Assembly: GCA_949293335.1 (NCBI GenBank)
Contig: CASFDA010000029.1
Location: 62,001-126,000, forward strand
Origin: an uncultured Spirochaetales bacterium
GTDB taxonomy: Bacteria > Spirochaetota > Spirochaetia > Sphaerochaetales > Sphaerochaetaceae
DNA: 64,000 nucleotides
Reading direction: 5' to 3'
This document shows, in pieces, positions 35,094 through 44,833 of this stretch. The notes beneath the pieces were generated by a model that did no database searches, was not told the origin of the DNA, and saw only the letters and a list, made by a program, of their open reading frames with translations. Positions within the stretch are counted from its first letter, which is position 1. Each line of letters opens with the position of its first letter. The translations under genes were made by a program, and so were the position numbers.

Positions 35094-37115
35094 ATGGAAG
35101 ATTTTCCAAATAAGGATCTGATAGACAAATTCATAAAGAACATCATCAGGTTCCAGAAAGAAGAGAAAGACAAAATAGCCTCTGCGGCTGTATATGCTGC
35201 AAAGAAGCATGGAGATCAGAAGAGAAAGAGCGGAGAACCGTATATCATACACCCGCTTGCTGTCGCAGAGACACTTATGAATATCGGCATGGATGCGGAT
35301 ACCATCTGTGCTGGTTTGCTTCATGACATACTGGAAGACACTGAGACCACGCAGGAAGAGCTCGAGAGCCTCTTTGGCAAAGAAGTCGGAATGATGGTTG
35401 AAGGTGTTACGAAGATCAGCCACATAACAGACAACAAGTCGATCCAGGAAGCTGAGACTATCAAGAAGATGTTCTTCGCGATGAGCAAGGACGTGCGAGT
35501 GATCCTGATCAAGCTTGCAGACAAGCTCCATAACATGAAGACCGCGATCTATCTTGAACCCAAACGAAGGCAGGAATTCGCGCAGGACTGCCTTGATATC
35601 TTCGCTCCAATTGCAGACAGCCTGGGTATGTCAACAATCAAATGCGAACTGGAAGATCTGGCACTCAAGGCCCTGAAGCCTGAGAGCTACGCATACATAA
35701 ACGAATATCTGCTTGAGAGAAAAGGTGAATATACTGCGTATGTGAAGGGAGTCTCGAAAGCGCTTTATGATGCCTGCAAGAAGGAAGGAATTACAGACGT
35801 CGAGATTTCCGGACGTGTGAAACACGCCTACTCCATCTATCAGAAAGTCAAGAAGAGAAAGAAAGAAATCGACGAAATATATGACATCCTCGGAGTCCGC
35901 GTTATCTGCCAGACGCAGGTCGAGTGCTATGCGATACTCGGAATCATACATAACCTGTGGGTCCCTATCGAGGGAAGGTTCAAGGATTACATCGCAATGC
36001 CGAAACCGAACAACTATCAGTCACTCCACACGACTGTACTGGGTCCGGGCTCCAAGCCGCTTGAGATCCAGATAAGAACTCAAGAGATGCACAAGACTGC
36101 AGAGGAGGGAGTTGCAGCCCACTGGTCATACAAGGCATCCACAGGAAGCGAGAGTGGAACCTGGAAGACAGTTGACAGCATAAACTACAACAAGATCATC
36201 CAGAAACTGAAGAGCTGGTCAAAGGAGATCGAGCAGTCAGATGAAGATTTCATGGATGAGATAAAGAACGAACTTTTGAAGGATTCGATCATCATCTTCA
36301 CCCCGCAAGGACATGTCATCGAACTTCCCGTCGGTTCTACAGCGCTTGATTTCGCGTTCAAGATCCACACAGAAGTTGGAATCCATTGCTCCGGAGCGCG
36401 TGCTGACAATTCGATAATCCCGCTGAACAAGCCTCTTGAAAACACACAGATAGTCGAGATAATGACGAGTCCCAATGCCCATCCGAATCAGGCATGGCTC
36501 GAATATGCACAGACTCCGAATGCCAGGAAAAAGATAAAGGCATGGCTAAACAAGAACGAGAATACAAATATCCCGATCGCCCCTACCCAAGGTCAGACAA
36601 GCCAGAAGAAGGAAGAGCAGACACTTGATCCAAAGAGGATGATACCACCGAGTCAGGGAATAAGATTCATCTCAAAGGGACCAAAGAACTCAATTGTCAT
36701 TGGAGAGGATACCAATGTTCTCTTTGACTTTGCGAAGTGCTGCAATCCTGTATACGGCGATGATATAGTGGCCTACATTACAAGAGGAAGGGGATATGTG
36801 ATACACAAGAAGGGATGCCCGAACCTGAAGAACATGAGTGAAGGAGATGAAAGGATCGTTCCTGTGGAATGGGACAGCAAGGAACTGGTGAGAAGGTTCA
36901 AAGTAATTGCAAAAATGAATACAGAACTCTTCGGAGAGATTGACAACGCAACCAGGAAATACGGATCACACCTTCTGAGCGGGAATCTCGATGTGGATAA
37001 GAACGGAGATCTTTCAGGAGTGTTCACTATCTCATGTGAGACACTGGAAGCGCTCAAGAAGACAACCAGTGCCATCAGGCAGATCCCATCGATCAAGAAA
37101 GTGGTCGGAGTCTAG
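35094..37115 (+). CDS. relA: Bifunctional (p)ppGpp synthetase/hydrolase
   Basis: A long RelA/SpoT-homologue of 673 residues. The hydrolase HD domain is intact (HPLAVAETL, LLHDILEDT, LADKLHNMKT), as is the synthetase domain (GRFKDYIAMPKPNNYQSLHTTV, with RxKD). A TGS domain (about 390-450), a zinc-finger-like CCNP...HKKGCPN and a C-terminal ACT domain follow. It should both make and degrade the stringent-response alarmone. It appears to have a leaderless promoter. Its TAG stop shares a CTAG with the stop of the convergent pyrophosphatase gene. Confidence 0.95.
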   Translation: MEDFPNKDLIDKFIKNIIRFQKEEKDKIASAAVYAAKKHGDQKRKSGEPYIIHPLAVAETLMNIGMDADTICAGLLHDILEDTETTQEELESLFGKEVGMMVEGVTKISHITDNKSIQEAETIKKMFFAMSKDVRVILIKLADKLHNMKTAIYLEPKRRQEFAQDCLDIFAPIADSLGMSTIKCELEDLALKALKPESYAYINEYLLERKGEYTAYVKGVSKALYDACKKEGITDVEISGRVKHAYSIYQKVKKRKKEIDEIYDILGVRVICQTQVECYAILGIIHNLWVPIEGRFKDYIAMPKPNNYQSLHTTVLGPGSKPLEIQIRTQEMHKTAEEGVAAHWSYKASTGSESGTWKTVDSINYNKIIQKLKSWSKEIEQSDEDFMDEIKNELLKDSIIIFTPQGHVIELPVGSTALDFAFKIHTEVGIHCSGARADNSIIPLNKPLENTQIVEIMTSPNAHPNQAWLEYAQTPNARKKIKAWLNKNENTNIPIAPTQGQTSQKKEEQTLDPKRMIPPSQGIRFISKGPKNSIVIGEDTNVLFDFAKCCNPVYGDDIVAYITRGRGYVIHKKGCPNLKNMSEGDERIVPVEWDSKELVRRFKVIAKMNTELFGEIDNATRKYGSHLLSGNLDVDKNGDLSGVFTISCETLEALKKTTSAIRQIPSIKKVVGV

Positions 37116-38746
37116 TCCTCCAGTATTCTCAAAACTTCAGGAAGAAGCTGTTTTTTCCTCGAAAGAACCCCAGGAAGATAATAAAGGCCATCTCGCTCTT
37201 TTTCATAGACGAACCTGTATTCACAATCAAGACCTGTTGTGATCAGCATGGAGTTCTCCTTGAAGACATCTGTCAGGAGGAGCATTGCCCATGTAAGACC
37301 GTTCTTGTCCCTGATCTCCATCAGCTTATCTCTGTAAGCCGCAAATATATCCTCAACCTCATCGAGAGAAGGAACCTCTACCTGCGCAATCGCAAAGGAA
37401 ATCCCCTTTTCAGAGTATTTCTTGAAATCCTGGAGGATGATCTTCTCTGGATCTGCGTTCCTGAGACGGAGAGAGGATGAAAATAGCGAACGGCCATAAT
37501 CCTCGATTGAGCTGACTTCTGCGAGGCTCTGCAGAGAGAATGCAGCCTCGATATCGTCCCTTGTTGTTGTAGGGCTTTTGAGCATCACGGTATCTGCGAT
37601 AACCCCAGAAAGGAGAACTTTCGCAGTCGATTTATCCATTCCGACTCCATACTTTATGAACTGCTGGTAGACAATCGTACAAGTAGAACCTATCGGCTCA
37701 GAGATGATCGAAATCGGACGGGCAAGCTTTGGCGCGTCAAGCCTGTGATGGTCTACAATCCCTATTATCTCGGCCTCCTCGAGCCCTGGAACAGACTGTT
37801 CAAGCTCGTTATGATCGACAAGAATAACTTTCTTCCTTGGTCGCTCAAGAAAACAACGTCTGGTGACAAACCCCTTCCATTTGTCACCTTCATATATGGA
37901 AAGGCCGCGGTACGAGCTGTCTCGGAGTGTATTCTTCGCCTCATCGTAAGGAGTCGAAAGCATCAGCTTAGGCCCTCCATCTTCTGCCATCACTTCCCTT
38001 ATCGGCGTTGCAAGGCGAAGTAGTCTGATTGTCTCTGCCGTGTCCTCACTCGATAGATAAACAAGCCCTTTGTAAGATGAGAAATCTATGCCCAGAGACT
38101 CGATATCATCAACACCGGTGAGTATTATTCCGGGAAAGTCATGCTCCACGGCGTATTCGATATGCCTCTTCCTGTTTCCTACGACAAGAAATGGCTTGGT
38201 AGGACATTTTTCCGCGCGTTTTACAAAAACATCGTACTCCATCGCGCCGACGATGATCGAATTCTGGAATGTTTTCTGCTCTCCCCTCTTGTAGAAATGC
38301 CCCCCTACTACCTTCTGGATATTCTCCTCGCGAATTATGTAGTTTGGCCTCTCCTTGTGGTTTTCCTTCAGGAAGAACCGGTTTATATCGTCTACGGAAA
38401 TGAGTCCTATCACATCTCCGTCCTTCTCGATCGGAACGACAGATGGATGTGCTTTGTTATACAGAAGCACAAGCTCATAGATCGGATCATCGCTCTTGAG
38501 CGATAATGAACCACGGCGCATGACATCCGATACCTTGCACCTGACATCCTTAAGCACGTCTGGAAGCGGTATGGAAAGTTCTTCGAAAACTTTCTTGACG
38601 CTGTCCGATACAGGACCTAGGCGAACTGGAACGTATTTGATTTCCCCATTTCTGAAAACTGTGTTCAGAAGTACCGAATATGCGTATGCGGAACATACTG
38701 AATCCATATCAGGATTTCTGTGACCTGTTATATAGCATGCTTCCAA
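37112..38746 (-). CDS. Manganese-dependent inorganic pyrophosphatase with CBS-DRTGG insert
   Basis: A family II pyrophosphatase of 544 residues. The DHH catalytic part is split: GHRNPDMDSVCSAYAY at the N-terminus, and VDHNE, GIVDHHRLD and the DHHA2 domain after residue 310. Between them sit a CBS pair (SDVMRRGSLSLKSDDPIYELV) and a DRTGG-type domain, as in enzymes whose activity is set by adenine nucleotides. It keeps pyrophosphate low for biosynthesis. A TATAAT box lies about 20 bases before the start. Confidence 0.92.
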   Translation of the reverse strand: MEACYITGHRNPDMDSVCSAYAYSVLLNTVFRNGEIKYVPVRLGPVSDSVKKVFEELSIPLPDVLKDVRCKVSDVMRRGSLSLKSDDPIYELVLLYNKAHPSVVPIEKDGDVIGLISVDDINRFFLKENHKERPNYIIREENIQKVVGGHFYKRGEQKTFQNSIIVGAMEYDVFVKRAEKCPTKPFLVVGNRKRHIEYAVEHDFPGIILTGVDDIESLGIDFSSYKGLVYLSSEDTAETIRLLRLATPIREVMAEDGGPKLMLSTPYDEAKNTLRDSSYRGLSIYEGDKWKGFVTRRCFLERPRKKVILVDHNELEQSVPGLEEAEIIGIVDHHRLDAPKLARPISIISEPIGSTCTIVYQQFIKYGVGMDKSTAKVLLSGVIADTVMLKSPTTTRDDIEAAFSLQSLAEVSSIEDYGRSLFSSSLRLRNADPEKIILQDFKKYSEKGISFAIAQVEVPSLDEVEDIFAAYRDKLMEIRDKNGLTWAMLLLTDVFKENSMLITTGLDCEYRFVYEKERDGLYYLPGVLSRKKQLLPEVLRILED

Positions 38747-38807
38747 AACGGACCTTCCCTTTTGTATTATAGTAGCATATAAGAAACGAGAAAGGAGGAA
38801 TGATTGA

Positions 38808-39251
38808 ATGTCCTTGAAAGTAGTTATGGCAAATGATCAGGGAGCTGTTGAGCTTGCCAAAAAGATGAAAGAGCATCTCGAGAAGAGAGGCTATGAGGTG
38901 AATTACCTAGGAATCGACCATGAAGAGAGCATAGATTATCCAGATCAGGCTGAGAAATGCTGCAGGGAATACCTCAAAGGCGGCTATGAGTTCGGAATCG
39001 TGCTCTGTGGTACGGGAATCGGAATCTCAATGGCCGCAAACAAGATCAAGGGAATAAGATGTGCACTCGTGCAGGACAAGTACTCATCAGAGAAGGCAAA
39101 GCAGCATAACAACGCAAACATCCTGAGTTTCGGAGGAAGAGTCGAGTACAAAGAGGATCCTATGGAAATCCTCGACGCATTCATCGACGCGAAATTCGAG
39201 GGAGGAAGGCACCAGAGAAGAATTGACAAGATAATGGCTCTGGAAGGCTAA
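38808..39251 (+). CDS. rpiB: Ribose-5-phosphate isomerase B
   Basis: It interconverts ribose 5-phosphate and ribulose 5-phosphate in the pentose phosphate pathway. The 147-residue RpiB fold shows MANDQGAVELAKKMKEHL, GTGIGISMAANK with the phosphate loop and the catalytic cysteine (VLCGTG), and QHNNANILSFGGR. The ribosome site AAAGGAGG is about 8 bases before ATG. LacA/LacB-type galactose-6-phosphate isomerases are related, but the residues favour RpiB. It supplies the substrate of prs. Confidence 0.92.
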   Translation: MSLKVVMANDQGAVELAKKMKEHLEKRGYEVNYLGIDHEESIDYPDQAEKCCREYLKGGYEFGIVLCGTGIGISMAANKIKGIRCALVQDKYSSEKAKQHNNANILSFGGRVEYKEDPMEILDAFIDAKFEGGRHQRRIDKIMALEG

Positions 39252-39254
39252 ATC

Positions 39255-39920
39255 TTACAGAAGCTTCAGGATCTTGTCCCTCAGTTCATGCACATTGGCT
39301 GAAAGATCTTCAATCCCATGGGAGCGAAGATCTTTTTCTTTCCTGAAACCATAGGAGACTATGAGCGCAGGAGATGAGTAGTTCCGTCCCGTCTCATAGT
39401 CCACTTCGCTATCCCCGACGAAAACAGCCTCCCCCTCTCCTATTCCCAGCGGAAGAAGGAGGGATTCGGTGAGTCTCCTGCTTGGCTTCAGATCAATCCC
39501 TTTCCTCTTGCCTCTCACGAATAGAAAGAAATTCATGGGGAAGAAATGCCTTATTATGCTATTTGCAAGATCATCATCCTTATTTGAAAGTACCCCGAAA
39601 GGTATGTTTATCTTCTCAAGGGAAGAAAGAAGCTCGGGAATTCCATCATATGGCTTCGTACACTCAAGAGGATGTCTGTGATAATAATTTTCCATCAGCT
39701 CATACATCAGGTTCTGGTCATTCTCGTCAAAATGCTTGTCCGTCTTGCTTGAAATTGCCCTCGAGAGCGCCATTTTCAATCCATTTCCCACAAATGATTT
39801 CACTTCCTCTTCCGAGCAAGGAGAAATGTCGTAACATTTGAGCGCATAATTAATGCTCTTGGTGATATCCCCAATCGTATTCAGGAGAGTCCCGTCAAGG
39901 TCAAATACAATAGCTTTCAC
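39255..39920 (-). CDS. HAD phosphatase, phosphoglycolate-phosphatase-like
   Basis: A HAD hydrolase with nucleophile motif AIVFDLDGTLLNT, the cap region with SFVGNGLKMAL, the motif VLSNKDD and the acid motif VFVGDSEVDYETG. It is 221 residues if it starts at GTG 39920 directly before the first strand; a TTG at 39971 gives 17 extra residues and neither has a ribosome site. The substrate is probably a phosphorylated small metabolite such as phosphoglycolate. It converges on rpiB with 3 bases between stops. Confidence 0.82.
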   Translation of the reverse strand: MKAIVFDLDGTLLNTIGDITKSINYALKCYDISPCSEEEVKSFVGNGLKMALSRAISSKTDKHFDENDQNLMYELMENYYHRHPLECTKPYDGIPELLSSLEKINIPFGVLSNKDDDLANSIIRHFFPMNFFLFVRGKRKGIDLKPSRRLTESLLLPLGIGEGEAVFVGDSEVDYETGRNYSSPALIVSYGFRKEKDLRSHGIEDLSANVHELRDKILKLL

Positions 39921-40010
39921 GTCATCAAGATATATGCTCCCGGACCTTTTGAAAAGTGCACGTTCGATCAAAGTACTTGCTTAAGTGCGCTTTTCTTTCC
40001 AAACTTCTAG

Positions 40011-41234
40011 ATGATGTACAGAGTAAGCATAAACGCAGGAAAGGAAAAACAACTCCTTTCTCATCACCCTTGGGTATTTACCGGGGCAATAGGAAGTGTT
40101 GAGGGGGACAAGAAAGAAGCAGACTGGGCCGAAGTATACAGCGCTGACGGGAAGTTCATCGCAAAAGGCTGGTATGACGAGAAGAGCCACATAGTCCTCC
40201 ACTTACTTTCATGGGACTTCAAGGAAATTCTATCTGAAGACTGGATCAGGAAGAAAGTGAAGGAAAGCATCTTGCGCAGAAAGGAATTCTTCCTTCCTTC
40301 ATCCCCTACCAATGCTTTCAGGATAATACATGGGGAAGGTGACTTTCTGCCAGGAGTAGTTGCCGACGTATATGCGCGCGTTGTGCGGATAATCATCTCA
40401 TCCCGCTTTGCAAATACATTCGTACAGCAGATTGCAAATGAAATTGAAAGTGTCCTCAGACCTGAATACATTGCAGTCTATCCGGATCCGAATTATGCAA
40501 AAAGCGAAGGAATCAAGAACAAGATAAGGTACTTCAGAAACGGAAAGGAAACCGAGATCGAAGAAGAGAACATCCGGATCTGTGAAAATGGTATCTGGTA
40601 TGAACTTGAGGGCGGAAAAGGACAGAAGTCAGGTTTCTATCTAGATCAGAGAGACAACAGGAGCATAGCAGAGGAATATGCACAAGGGGTCAAAGCACTC
40701 GATGTGTGTTCTTTTACAGGGCCATTCACGCTTCACCTGTTGAAAGGAGGCGCCAAGAGCATCAAAGCCGTCGACGCATCAGAAAACGTCCTGAGGCACC
40801 TTCTTTATCAAGTTCATCTCAATGAGGACAAAGGGTGTATAGCAAAGAACTCACGGAACAAAGTTGAGATTGTCTCCGGAGATGCGTTTGATATCCTGCG
40901 GGGTGAAAAGGACAACTCCTATGACCTCATCGTCCTCGATCCGCCGAAGCTTGCAAAGACGAAAGGCCAGCTCCAGAATGCGCTCAAAGGCTACAAGGAT
41001 CTCAATCTCAACGCTATGAAGAAAGTAAAGTCCGGAGGCCTGATATTCACCTTCAGCTGTTCTGGTGCGCTTACCAGGGAAGATTTCAAAATGGTGCTCG
41101 CCTGGTGTGCGAAAGATCTTGGCTATGAAGTTCAGATCTTCAGAACGCTCTCACAGGGGGAAGACCATCCTATCAGGCTCTCTTTCCCTGAATCAGAATA
41201 TCTGAAAGGTTTTGTCCTCAGGGTCATCAAATGA
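40011..41234 (+). CDS. RlmI-like rRNA cytosine methyltransferase
   Basis: The 407-residue protein has an N-terminal PUA RNA-binding domain (HPWVFTGAIGSVEG, EVYSADGKFIAKGWYDEKS) and a C-terminal Rossmann methyltransferase with motif I ALDVCSFTGPFTLHLLKGG and catalytic VLDPPKLAKTK. This is the RlmI architecture (m5C in 23S rRNA). The binding loop GGKGQKSGFYLDQRDNR is typical. It overlaps the next methyltransferase gene by four bases (ATGA). Confidence 0.9.
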   Translation: MMYRVSINAGKEKQLLSHHPWVFTGAIGSVEGDKKEADWAEVYSADGKFIAKGWYDEKSHIVLHLLSWDFKEILSEDWIRKKVKESILRRKEFFLPSSPTNAFRIIHGEGDFLPGVVADVYARVVRIIISSRFANTFVQQIANEIESVLRPEYIAVYPDPNYAKSEGIKNKIRYFRNGKETEIEEENIRICENGIWYELEGGKGQKSGFYLDQRDNRSIAEEYAQGVKALDVCSFTGPFTLHLLKGGAKSIKAVDASENVLRHLLYQVHLNEDKGCIAKNSRNKVEIVSGDAFDILRGEKDNSYDLIVLDPPKLAKTKGQLQNALKGYKDLNLNAMKKVKSGGLIFTFSCSGALTREDFKMVLAWCAKDLGYEVQIFRTLSQGEDHPIRLSFPESEYLKGFVLRVIK

Positions 41235-42388
41235 GATACTCATCGCCTAAACCATGTCCGATCGCGAATATCTGCGGAGGCTGTATCTATTCTGCCATCC
41301 CGTACGAACTTGAACTGGAAAAGAAAGAAGATGAGGTAATAAGGAAAATCGGCCGATATGGCTATGTATTCCCGATAATAGGCACGAAGAAAGAGCACTA
41401 CCGGGACAAAGTCCAGGCAGTTTTCGGGAAGAACAGGAAAGGAGAGATCATTTCCGGCCTCTATTGCCGTTCATCACATCATATAGTCAGTGTCAAGAAC
41501 TGCCAGCTCGAGTTTGAAGAGGCATCAGCAATACTGAGGACTATCAGGAAAATGTCAAAGAGCCTCTCAATATCCCCTTATGACGAGGATCTCAAAAAGG
41601 GAATGCTCCGGCATGTCCTTCTCCGCAAAGGCCACAATAGCAACGAAATCATGGTGATCCTCATATTCGGGACTCCTGCAGTCAACAAGGCGAAAGAACT
41701 TGCAAATGCAATCAAGGAAGCGCACAAAGAAGTAAATACGATTCTCTTCCAGGTAAACGGAGAAGAGACATCAATGGTCCTCTCCGATGGGCAGATGAAA
41801 GTGCTTTACGGAAAAGGTTACATAAAGGACACGATCTCTTCCCTTTCATTTACAATCCTCCCCTCTTCCTTTTACCAGATCAACAGCACAGGGACTGAAA
41901 CATTATACAAAGTAGCGTTGAAGATGGCAGGCCTTAGCGGAAGGGAACGCGTCATCGATGCCTACTCAGGAACAGGAACAATAGCACTGCTGGCAGCCAG
42001 GGAGGCCAGGGAAGTACTGTCGATAGAGATCAATCCGGATGCGATAAAGAGTGGAAAGAAAAGTGCAGAGGAAAACGGGATAGAGAACGTCATATTCATC
42101 GAAGGCGATGCTTCCGAGAAACTTAAAGAAATGGCAAAAAATAAAGAAAAAGCCGATGTTGTGTTTCTCGATCCTCCAAGACGTGGCTCTGATGAACGTT
42201 TCCTCTCTTCGGTGATGAAGCTCTCTCCGGAGAGCATAGTCTATATCAGTTGTGGCCTCGACTCACTCGAAAGGGATCTCCGGTATATGACGAAAGAAAG
42301 GAAATACTATGTTCAGGCAATCCAGCCTGTCGATATGTTTCCTCGCACTGAACATGTCGAGACTGTAGTACTGCTTTCAAAACAGTAA
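41231..42388 (+). CDS. RumA/TrmA-family uracil-5 methyltransferase
   Basis: A 385-residue m5U methyltransferase. Cysteines CPIANICGGC at the N-terminus can bind a [4Fe-4S] cluster, as in RumA. Motif I is VIDAYSGTGTIALLAA, with VFLDPPRRGSD and the nucleophile motif YISCGLDSLERDL. The usual TRAM domain at the N-terminus is absent, as in several spirochaete homologues. It should methylate 23S rRNA (RlmD/RlmC-like); a tRNA target cannot be excluded. Confidence 0.88.
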   Translation: MRYSSPKPCPIANICGGCIYSAIPYELELEKKEDEVIRKIGRYGYVFPIIGTKKEHYRDKVQAVFGKNRKGEIISGLYCRSSHHIVSVKNCQLEFEEASAILRTIRKMSKSLSISPYDEDLKKGMLRHVLLRKGHNSNEIMVILIFGTPAVNKAKELANAIKEAHKEVNTILFQVNGEETSMVLSDGQMKVLYGKGYIKDTISSLSFTILPSSFYQINSTGTETLYKVALKMAGLSGRERVIDAYSGTGTIALLAAREAREVLSIEINPDAIKSGKKSAEENGIENVIFIEGDASEKLKEMAKNKEKADVVFLDPPRRGSDERFLSSVMKLSPESIVYISCGLDSLERDLRYMTKERKYYVQAIQPVDMFPRTEHVETVVLLSKQ

Positions 42389-42418
42389 ACTGATAGTTTA
42401 GCTACCTAAACCATCAGT
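42389..42418. promoter_or_regulatory. 30-base palindrome before the XRE regulator
   Basis: ACTGATAGTTTAG and CTAAACCATCAGT pair with one A/C mismatch around a CTAC loop, starting right after the upstream stop codon. No T run follows on the plus strand. It may be an operator bound by the regulator encoded 53 bases downstream, or a weak terminator. Confidence 0.5.
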
Positions 42419-42470
42419 CGGTTGAAGAAGAAAGGAATAATTCTGCATCCTTTCCGAGGAAGAGGAAAAT

Positions 42471-42851
42471 ATGAAAAACACATTCGGATCCATGATAGCT
42501 TCACTAAGGAAAGAGAATGGAATGACACAACTGGAACTTGCTGAGAAAATGAACGTAACAGATAAGGCAGTCTCCAAATGGGAAAGGGATCTCGCCTTTC
42601 CTGATGTACAGACCCTTCCAAAGCTTGCGGAGCTCTTCGGCGTTTCCGTAGACGATCTTATCAAAGCGAGGACAGGAGAAAACATGAAGGAAAACAAAAT
42701 ACTGAAGCTGGCACTGAAGGGAATTGCTATTGCAATGGGTATCTGCGTACTCGTCCTATCCCTTCTCGATGAAATTGACAGCGATACTGCAATCTCCATG
42801 CTCTCGATAGGACTTGTCGCATTATCGCTAATAGCCTTGTCTGAAAAATAA
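42471..42851 (+). CDS. XRE-family regulator with C-terminal membrane segments
   Basis: The 126-residue protein begins with an HTH of the Cro/CI type (residues 8-62: LRKENGMTQLELAEKMNVTDKAVSKWERD), followed by a linker and two hydrophobic segments (about 78-97 and 104-122). This would tether a DNA-binding domain to the membrane. Similar XRE-plus-membrane proteins are widespread but poorly characterised. It sits between two methyltransferase genes and the aconitase-isocitrate dehydrogenase pair, with a large palindrome upstream that could be its own operator. Confidence 0.82.
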   Translation: MKNTFGSMIASLRKENGMTQLELAEKMNVTDKAVSKWERDLAFPDVQTLPKLAELFGVSVDDLIKARTGENMKENKILKLALKGIAIAMGICVLVLSLLDEIDSDTAISMLSIGLVALSLIALSEK

Positions 42852-42913
42852 GTAAACTCTGATCATAGAAAAGTCCATTCCATTTTCTTATAATATTCTG
42901 CCAAGGAGAGCGT

Positions 42914-44833
42914 ATGGGACTTACACAGTGCTACAAGATACTCTCTGACCACCTTGTATCTGGCAAGCTGGAATGCGGCGAGAGCATTTCCATAAAGATG
43001 GATCAGAGTCTTACACAGGACGCCACAGGAACGATGGCATATTTGGAATTCGAAGCTCTTGGAATCAATAAAGTCAAGAACGAACTGGCAGTAAGCTATG
43101 TCGACCACAATACAGTCCAGGTCGGATTTGAGAATGCAGATGATCATGAATATCTCAGGACAATTGCAGACAAGATAGGTGCTGTATACTCAAGAGCGGG
43201 AAACGGCATCTGCCATCAGGTTCATCTCGAGCGATTTGCACTGCCTGGAAAGACTCTCATCGGTTCTGACTCTCACACTCCGACTGCGGGTGGAATCGGA
43301 AGCTTCGCTGTCGGCGCAGGTGGTCTCGATGTTGCGCTCGCAATGGCAGGCGTCCCATTCAGCATCATTGCACCAAAAGTGATCGAAATTAGACTGAAAG
43401 GAAAGCTGAGACCTTTTGTATCGGCAAAGGATGTCATACTTAAAGTCCTTGAACACTTCGGGACAAAAGGAAACGTAAATACTGTTTTTGAATACACTGG
43501 CGAAGGGGTGGATACACTTTCTGTTCCAGAAAGGGCCACAATAACCAACATGGGCGCAGAATGCGGGGTCACCACATCCCTCTTTCCATCGGATGAGAAT
43601 ACAAGGGAGTTTCTGAAAGCACAGGGAAGAGAAGAGGGATTCATTCCCCTCTCTGCAGATCCGGATGCCACATATGACGGACTTTTCGAGATTGATCTAT
43701 CCCTTCTGGAACCGCTCGCTGCATGCCCGCACAGCCCTGGGAATATCAGCAAGGTGACAGAACTTGAGGGGATGAAGATAAATCAGGTACTGATCGGGTC
43801 CTGCACAAACTCGAGTTATACTGACTTGAAAAAGGCAGCCGCAATCCTTTCAGGACATACTGTGCATCCGACAGTATCTCTTGGCGTTGCCCCAGGGTCC
43901 AGGGAAGTCATGATGATGATCGCAGAGGACGGCACGCTCGAGACACTGATCAAATCTGGGGCGAGGATACTTGAAAGCGCATGTGGTTTCTGTATCGGAA
44001 ACCATCAGAGTCCAGGGACTGACGCAGTATCTCTAAGGACAAGCAACAGGAATTTCTATGCAAGAAGCGGAACAGCATCCGCAAACTTGTATCTGGTCTC
44101 CCCCGAGACAGCTGCGGCTTCTGCCATTACCGGCGTATTCACCGATCCTAGGAAGTCTGATGCGGATCTGACTGAAGTTAGGATGCCCTCCTCTTTCATT
44201 GTCGATGACTCCATGTTCATCTACCCTAGCGGCAAGGATGATGTGAAAAGAGGACCTAACATCGGAGAACCCCCGAAGGGAACAATCCTTCCCTCCATAT
44301 TCAAAGGCCATGCAGTCATAAAAGTTGGCGAGAAGATAACGACAGACCACATAATGCCAGCTGGCGCAAGACTGAAATACAGATCAAACATTCCCCGTTA
44401 CGCGGAATTCGTGTTCGAGTCGGTAGATCCTTCTTTCTCGAAGAGGGCATCGGAATACAGAGATAAAGGTGAGAGTGGTTTCATAATTGCAGGCGCGTCC
44501 TACGGGCAGGGATCTTCAAGAGAGCATGCGGCAATCTGTCCGATGTATCTTGGAATAAAGGCTGTTGTAGCTATCTCCATCGAACGCATACATCAGGCCA
44601 ATCTCGCGAACTTCGGCATCCTTCCTCTGATTTTCAGGAATGAAGAAGATTATCAGAAGATAAATGAAGGCGATGAACTCGAACTCCTCAATCCCTATTC
44701 ATCACTTGAAAGCGGAGAGTTTGTCCTTTTCGACAATACCAAGGGAATAGAAATTCCGCTTCATCTGTTTGCTACCGACGAGCAGAAGAAGATGCTCAAA
44801 GCTGGCGGACGCCTGATGGAGGTGAAATTATGA
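42914..44833 (+). CDS. acn: Aconitate hydratase
   Basis: It isomerises citrate to isocitrate using a [4Fe-4S] cluster. The 639-residue form is the shorter bacterial type. Cluster cysteines lie in [11 protein letters not shown] and [15 protein letters not shown], with substrate motifs [13 protein letters not shown] and [14 protein letters not shown]. It has an AAGGAG ribosome site and a TATAAT box about 17 bases further upstream, and it overlaps icd by four bases (ATGA). Confidence 0.93.
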   Translation: MGLTQCYKILSDHLVSGKLECGESISIKMDQSLTQDATGTMAYLEFEALGINKVKNELAVSYVDHNTVQVGFENADDHEYLRTIADKIGAVYSRAGNGICHQVHLERFALPGKTLIGSDSHTPTAGGIGSFAVGAGGLDVALAMAGVPFSIIAPKVIEIRLKGKLRPFVSAKDVILKVLEHFGTKGNVNTVFEYTGEGVDTLSVPERATITNMGAECGVTTSLFPSDENTREFLKAQGREEGFIPLSADPDATYDGLFEIDLSLLEPLAACPHSPGNISKVTELEGMKINQVLIGSCTNSSYTDLKKAAAILSGHTVHPTVSLGVAPGSREVMMMIAEDGTLETLIKSGARILESACGFCIGNHQSPGTDAVSLRTSNRNFYARSGTASANLYLVSPETAAASAITGVFTDPRKSDADLTEVRMPSSFIVDDSMFIYPSGKDDVKRGPNIGEPPKGTILPSIFKGHAVIKVGEKITTDHIMPAGARLKYRSNIPRYAEFVFESVDPSFSKRASEYRDKGESGFIIAGASYGQGSSREHAAICPMYLGIKAVVAISIERIHQANLANFGILPLIFRNEEDYQKINEGDELELLNPYSSLESGEFVLFDNTKGIEIPLHLFATDEQKKMLKAGGRLMEVKL

